The notes under the pieces: generated by a model
Databases searched by the model: none
Told to the model about the DNA's origin: nothing
Seen by the model: only the letters and a program-made list of their open reading frames with translations
Shown: positions 7,211 through 9,760 of the stretch, one piece after another
Numbering within the stretch: the stretch's first letter is position 1
Layout: the number at the start of each line of letters is the position of its first letter
Program-made: the position numbers and the translations under genes
Assembly (NCBI GenBank): GCA_011620045.1
Contig: WOZY01000205.1
Span: 1 to 9,760 of the forward strand
DNA length: 9,760 nucleotides
Direction: 5' to 3'
Origin: Mesotoga sp.
GTDB taxonomy: Bacteria; Thermotogota; Thermotogae; Petrotogales; Kosmotogaceae

Positions 7211-7694
7211 AGAGTTGCGCGTAGGCGATGAACTCCTTTATTCAGGCGAGTTTCTCATCATGAGAGACGCCGCGCAGAAACGGCTGAAGCAGATGGTCGA
7301 AGAACGTAAAGAGCTGCCGGTTTCTCTTGATGGGGCGATAATCTTTTACGCGGGGCCGGCCAAACCGACGAAGGACTCCTTTGGGGCTATCGGTCCTACA
7401 ACTTCGAGCAGGATGGATTCATTTCTTGAGATGCTTTTTATGAAAGGTGTTCTGGCAACGGTGGGAAAAGGGAAGAGAAGTAAGCAGGCTGTATCGCTCT
7501 GCAAAGAGTACGGCAGGGTTTATTTCCTGGCACCCAGTGGCGCCGCTGCCGCTCTGGCCGGGAGGATCTCCGACATGACAACTCTGGCTTTCGAAGATCT
7601 CGGCACGGAAGCAATATTCAAGGTTCATGTGAAAGACTTCCCGCTCTACGTCGCGATCGATTCCCTTGGAAACGATGTTTTCATCAATGAATAG
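7200..7694 (+). CDS. Class I fumarate hydratase / L-tartrate dehydratase, beta subunit
   Basis: This 164-residue protein is the C-terminal (beta) half of the class I hydro-lyase and forms the active site with the alpha subunit. Family landmarks occur in order: RDAAQKRL (22-29), DGAIIFYAGP (44-53), GAIGPTTSSRMD (62-73), VGKGKRS (88-94), APSGAAAALAG (111-121), FEDLGTEAIF (131-140) and VKDFPLYVAID (144-154). By comparison with what is known of class I fumarases, the Arg in RDAA, the Thr and Arg of PTTSSRMD and the Lys of GKGKRS are the substrate-contacting residues, and all are kept; the usual His in RDAAH is Gln here. It is at the short end for this subunit. The TTG start has AAGGGGAG (7184-7191) eight bases upstream, inside the alpha gene. 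It is the last gene of the forward cluster; no strong terminator follows. Confidence 0.89.
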   Translation: MKIEELRVGDELLYSGEFLIMRDAAQKRLKQMVEERKELPVSLDGAIIFYAGPAKPTKDSFGAIGPTTSSRMDSFLEMLFMKGVLATVGKGKRSKQAVSLCKEYGRVYFLAPSGAAAALAGRISDMTTLAFEDLGTEAIFKVHVKDFPLYVAIDSLGNDVFINE

Positions 7695-7741
7695 AGGATG
7701 ATTCTCTTAATACTACTTCAGTAGCCCGCCTCCAACAACCA

Positions 7742-7761
7742 ATTTACGCTTGGGAGTAAAT
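7742..7761. repeat. Short inverted repeat (ATTTAC / GTAAAT)
   Basis: ATTTAC (7742-7747) and GTAAAT (7756-7761) are perfect inverted repeats around an eight-base loop, about 50 bases past the beta-subunit stop. The stem is AT-rich and no T-run follows, so terminator use is doubtful; chance occurrence is possible. Confidence 0.4.
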
Positions 7762-7808
7762 CAAGACTTGTACAACGCCTCCCGTGAATGTCTTTTCGGC
7801 ACAGCGTT

Positions 7809-7821
7809 CTGTCGTAGACAG
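7809..7821. repeat. Mini-hairpin with 3-base loop
   Basis: CTGTC (7809-7813), loop GTA, GACAG (7817-7821) is a perfect 5-bp stem. It lies just before the approximately 20-bp repeat array and has the same small-hairpin architecture as several units of that array. Confidence 0.45.
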
Positions 7822-7844
7822 CAATTCATACCGCTATGGTTCTT

Positions 7845-7934
7845 CCACCTTCGATGGCCAGTCACACTTCGTGCGGCCAGTCTTTGCTTCGAAATCCCAG
7901 TTCCGACTTCGTCGGGCATAAGAGCCGTCCTTCG
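7845..7934. repeat. Degenerate ~20-bp repeat array (CCAGT-N4/5-CTTCG)
   Basis: CTTCG occurs five times, starting at 7849, 7867, 7887, 7907 and 7930 (steps of 18, 20, 20 and 23 bases). CCAGT occurs at 7858, 7877 and 7897, each four or five bases ahead of a CTTCG. Several copies are the centres of mini-hairpins with a TTC (GAA on the reverse strand) loop: CCGAC-TTC-GTCGG at 7903-7915 is perfect, while those around 7851 and 7869 pair fully only with G-U wobbles in reverse-strand RNA. Regular spacing with poor conservation between units resembles a decayed tandem or REP-like array; it is too divergent for CRISPR. Confidence 0.55.
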
Positions 7935-7940
7935 AAAGAG

Positions 7941-7967
7941 CAGTTGCAAGTTGTCAGTTCCAAGTTG
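7941..7967. repeat. Imperfect tandem repeat CAGTTgCAAGTTG / CAGTTcCAAGTTG
   Basis: CAGTTGCAAGTTG (7941-7953) and CAGTTCCAAGTTG (7955-7967) are 13-base direct repeats differing at one position and separated by one base. They directly follow the CTTCG array and look like another unit type of the same repetitive region. Confidence 0.6.
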
Positions 7968-8036
7968 CGAGATCTAAAGCAAAGAAACGTCAGATACCTC
8001 GTTCTGAACATGAGGTCGCATCTTGACGTGCAAATA

Positions 8037-8078
8037 CCCCGTCGACGATGGAGCCGTCGACACCCCTCTCGAGAGGGG
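8037..8078. repeat. Paired palindromes: GTCGACG inverted repeat and 16-bp perfect palindrome
   Basis: GTCGACG (8041-8047) and CGTCGAC (8055-8061) are inverted around a seven-base loop. Immediately next, CCCCTCTCGAGAGGGG (8063-8078) is a perfect 16-base palindrome. Both are GC-rich and could fold as adjacent hairpins in RNA from either strand. Neither is followed by a T-run. Possible roles are a bidirectional transcript end, a protein-binding site or the tip of a dispersed element. Confidence 0.6.
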
Positions 8079-8086
8079 ATTAAAGA

Positions 8087-8106
8087 GCTTTTCAAGGCTT
8101 TTCAAG
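8087..8106. repeat. Perfect 10-bp tandem duplication
   Basis: GCTTTTCAAG occurs at 8087-8096 and again at 8097-8106 with no gap. This is seen directly; a replication-slippage origin is likely. Confidence 0.75.
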
Positions 8107-8174
8107 ATCCCAGAACCTTACTTGCCCTCTTTGCTTTTCCCTTCTCTCTACTCGCTGAATAATGGTTTGACCAA

Positions 8175-8212
8175 GAACGAAGAACAGATCCTCGCTCTGG
8201 AACGAAGAACAG
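8175..8212. repeat. 13-bp direct repeat GAACGAAGAACAG
   Basis: Two identical copies, at 8175-8187 and 8200-8212, start 25 bases apart. Looser GAACGG and GAACC variants follow at about 8224-8236. This low-complexity GAAC/GAAG pattern is unlike the coding sequence on either side. Confidence 0.65.
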
Positions 8213-8306
8213 GCTTTCCTCGGCGAACGGTGAACCATTCAACGGCTAACCAGCTTTTCTTGCACTTTCCTACCACCAAACCGCTACCCTGAACCTCGGT
8301 TCCATC

Positions 8307-9695
8307 CTATCTCAACAAAACCGTCTTCATGCTGAAAGAATCAAGAATCGCCATGGTGACATCGAACTCTTCGTTCCCGAATTCGCTCTCGACGAACGGA
8401 CTCTGCAGCGTGATCTCAAGCAGCTGAGTGTCGGTAGGTTTTTCAGCCGGCAAGAAGTCGACGGAATTTTGAACCACGAGTCTCAACGGATCCTGGTTTG
8501 CAAAGAAGTAATCGATGAATTCCTGTCGCTCCTCTTCAGTGATCCCGTAAGTGTAGGTTGCTATTTGTCCTGCCGAGGTGTCCACGGGAACCCAACCGTA
8601 ATTTGGCAGGTAAAACTCGGCCCAAAAGTGCGAACCCAGCTGTCCGGAGAAAACCTGAAAGCCTCCCGGTGCCCTTGCCGGTATTCCTATGGATCTACAG
8701 AGAGCTGAGAAAATCATCGACTGAGTGCCGCAATCACCATAACCGTGTTCGAAAGAGTAGAGGCTTTCAGGAATACCGGCCGCCTCTATTGAAACGTGGG
8801 CCATAAAAGTGTATTTGATGTTTTCGACTACGTAGTAGTATAGCTTTTTTGCCTGGAGGTAAGGATTGGTCTCATCTCCAACAACGCCTCTGGCAAGCTG
8901 CTCAAACCTTTCATCAAAATAAATGCTTCCTTCGGACTTAGTGTAGTCCTTATATAGCGAGCTTTCCTTGTCGTATTCGCCCACCTGATCTGGATCTATA
9001 TCGAACTGCTGCTGGTAGTGTGTGAAAGTATACTCCACGGAGATGTCCAGATCCTCGACGAGATTCGAAAGATCGAATTCGAAGAGGATATAGGCTATAT
9101 CACCGGAGGTTCTGGGGAGACCTACCACCGCTTCCTTCGGGGTCACCTCAAGCAGAGAGATATTCTCTTGAGCGGCCGTCTGCAGAGGAAGGGGGAACCA
9201 GATTCTCAGCGAACCTTCATCCGGAAGTAGAGATCTTTCAGTATGTACTCTGTACTCCACAAGGTAATCCTTAGGATTGAAATACGGGCTGTGAGCTGGC
9301 TTGAAGGTGGCAAAAGGCGTCTGCCTTGGTCCGTATTCTTCCAGAAGGTATCTAACCAGCAAGACATTGCCCGCCGACCACTCGGGCTCCCGGTTGACCA
9401 GTTCAGGGTCCCGGGTGAAGAGGTTGTGCTCGAAGTCGCAGTAGTACATCTCTACACCGTCCACAAGAGCTTTCTGTATACCTCTTTCAACGATGAATTC
9501 TCTCACTTGCTCATCGTTCTTGAGCTCGGGATAATGCTTCATAATTATCTCTTTAGCCTCTTCGAATGTCAGCGAGAATTCCAGGGTGCTTTTCAATTCG
9601 TTCTGTCTTCTCAAATACTCGTCAGACCGCTGGAAGAAATTGCCGAAAACAACCGTAGAAATGAGAACGATCACAAAAACCAGCTTCAATTTCAT
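8307..9695 (-). CDS. Exported transglutaminase-like domain protein
   Basis: A 462-residue secreted protein of the papain-like transglutaminase-core superfamily (cysteine peptidases, amidases or cross-linking enzymes). The signal peptide is clear: MKLK, a hydrophobic core to about residue 18, and cleavage likely after VFG, with no lipobox. Residues 35-130 are a charged, mostly helical region I do not recognise. Residues about 145-225 look like the beta-sandwich that often precedes the core. The core runs from about 275 to 380 with the full triad: C322 in YGDCGTQS, H356 in GSHFWAEFYLP and D372 in PVDTSAGQ, plus the typical CRSIGIPAR between them. The ATG at 9695 is chosen over the upstream in-frame ATG at 9734 because it begins the signal peptide and has a GGGGG ribosome binding site six bases away. 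It converges on the forward cluster and has no evident functional link to it. Substrate unknown; envelope protein or peptide processing is plausible. Confidence 0.86.
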   Translation of the reverse strand: MKLKLVFVIVLISTVVFGNFFQRSDEYLRRQNELKSTLEFSLTFEEAKEIIMKHYPELKNDEQVREFIVERGIQKALVDGVEMYYCDFEHNLFTRDPELVNREPEWSAGNVLLVRYLLEEYGPRQTPFATFKPAHSPYFNPKDYLVEYRVHTERSLLPDEGSLRIWFPLPLQTAAQENISLLEVTPKEAVVGLPRTSGDIAYILFEFDLSNLVEDLDISVEYTFTHYQQQFDIDPDQVGEYDKESSLYKDYTKSEGSIYFDERFEQLARGVVGDETNPYLQAKKLYYYVVENIKYTFMAHVSIEAAGIPESLYSFEHGYGDCGTQSMIFSALCRSIGIPARAPGGFQVFSGQLGSHFWAEFYLPNYGWVPVDTSAGQIATYTYGITEEERQEFIDYFFANQDPLRLVVQNSVDFLPAEKPTDTQLLEITLQSPFVESEFGNEEFDVTMAILDSFSMKTVLLR

Positions 9696-9701
9696 AGTTT
9701 G

Positions 9702-9708
9702 CCCCCTT
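9702..9708 (-). promoter_or_regulatory. Ribosome binding site of the transglutaminase-like gene
   Basis: On the reverse strand AAGGGGG (9708-9702) lies six bases before the ATG at 9695. This decides the start in favour of 9695 over 9734, which would place 13 polar residues before the signal peptide. Confidence 0.7.
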
Positions 9709-9738
9709 TCCTGTTCCCTGATTTGACACAACAAAGCA

Positions 9739-9744
9739 AGTATA
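9739..9744 (-). promoter_or_regulatory. Possible -10 element of the transglutaminase-like gene
   Basis: On the reverse strand TATACT reads from 9744 to 9739, a good -10 hexamer about 44 bases before the start codon. The matching -35 would fall just outside the window, so the promoter cannot be confirmed. Confidence 0.3.
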
Positions 9745-9760
9745 TAGTGATTGACTTCCA

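Larger units (their letters stand above)
7695..8306. other. 612-bp spacer with many repeats and no convincing gene
   Basis: This stretch separates the 3' ends of two convergent transcripts. Short frames of up to about 108 codons exist on both strands, but none has a good ribosome binding site or recognisable protein, and most overlap one another. It is instead crowded with short direct and inverted repeats, listed separately. No G+C-rich hairpin followed by a T-run was found, nor any tRNA or rRNA signature. The repeat density suggests a decayed mobile or REP-like element, or a structured 3' region. Confidence 0.7.

Noticed and set aside
7691..7730. Intrinsic terminator of the forward cluster
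   Set aside because: Only weak 4-5 bp stems (around CTACTTCAGTAG) without a T-run are present.
7845..7967. CRISPR array
   Set aside because: Units are about 20 bases with only 5-base cores conserved, and there are no uniform repeats or unique spacers.
7750..8292. Several small open frames in the spacer on both strands
   Set aside because: They overlap one another, lack ribosome binding sites, and their sequences follow the DNA repeats; none resembles a protein.
8291..8302. GAACCTCGGTTC palindrome as a terminator of the reverse-strand gene
   Set aside because: The stem is only 4-5 bp and no T-run follows on either strand.
9723..9748. Forward promoter with TTGACA and TATAGT
   Set aside because: The spacing is about 14 bases, too short for a sigma-70 promoter, and no forward gene follows within the window.

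Overview
The window looks like the chromosome of a thermotogal bacterium, most likely Mesotoga or a close relative. This rests on a moderate G+C content, heavy AGA/AGG arginine use, dense same-strand genes with strong GGAGG-type ribosome binding sites, CUT1 sugar transporters lacking a local ATPase, and long repeat-rich spacers. It is a style judgement, not a database match.

Positions 1-7694 hold one tight forward-strand cluster of eight genes. It opens with the 3' part of a ROK-family regulator whose N-terminus lies outside the window. A complete CUT1-type ABC importer follows: a secreted solute-binding protein and two inner-membrane permeases. Then come an amidohydrolase-2 family hydrolase, a fumarase/aspartase-superfamily lyase resembling but diverged from argininosuccinate lyase, and the alpha and beta subunits of a class I (4Fe-4S) fumarate or tartrate hydratase. 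Gaps are mostly a few bases or overlaps, so co-transcription is likely. The two exceptions carry signals: a CRP-like palindrome (TGTGA-N6-TCACA) just before the binding-protein gene, and a perfect 10-bp stem-loop between the binding protein and the first permease.

The genes suggest a catabolic island. A ROK repressor senses a carbohydrate-like ligand, the ABC system imports it, the hydrolase opens or trims it, the lyase splits off fumarate (or does a related elimination), and the hydratase turns fumarate into malate (or acts on a tartrate-like hydroxy acid). The substrate cannot be read from the sequence.

Positions 7695-8306 are a 612-bp spacer with no convincing gene but much small-scale structure: mini-hairpins, an approximately 20-bp degenerate repeat (CCAGT-N4/5-CTTCG), a 16-bp perfect palindrome beside a second inverted repeat, a 10-bp tandem duplication and a 13-bp direct repeat. 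It may be a decayed mobile or REP-like element, or an RNA locus.

Positions 8307-9695 on the reverse strand encode an exported transglutaminase-like protein with an intact Cys-His-Asp triad. Its transcription converges on the forward cluster across the repeat-rich spacer.
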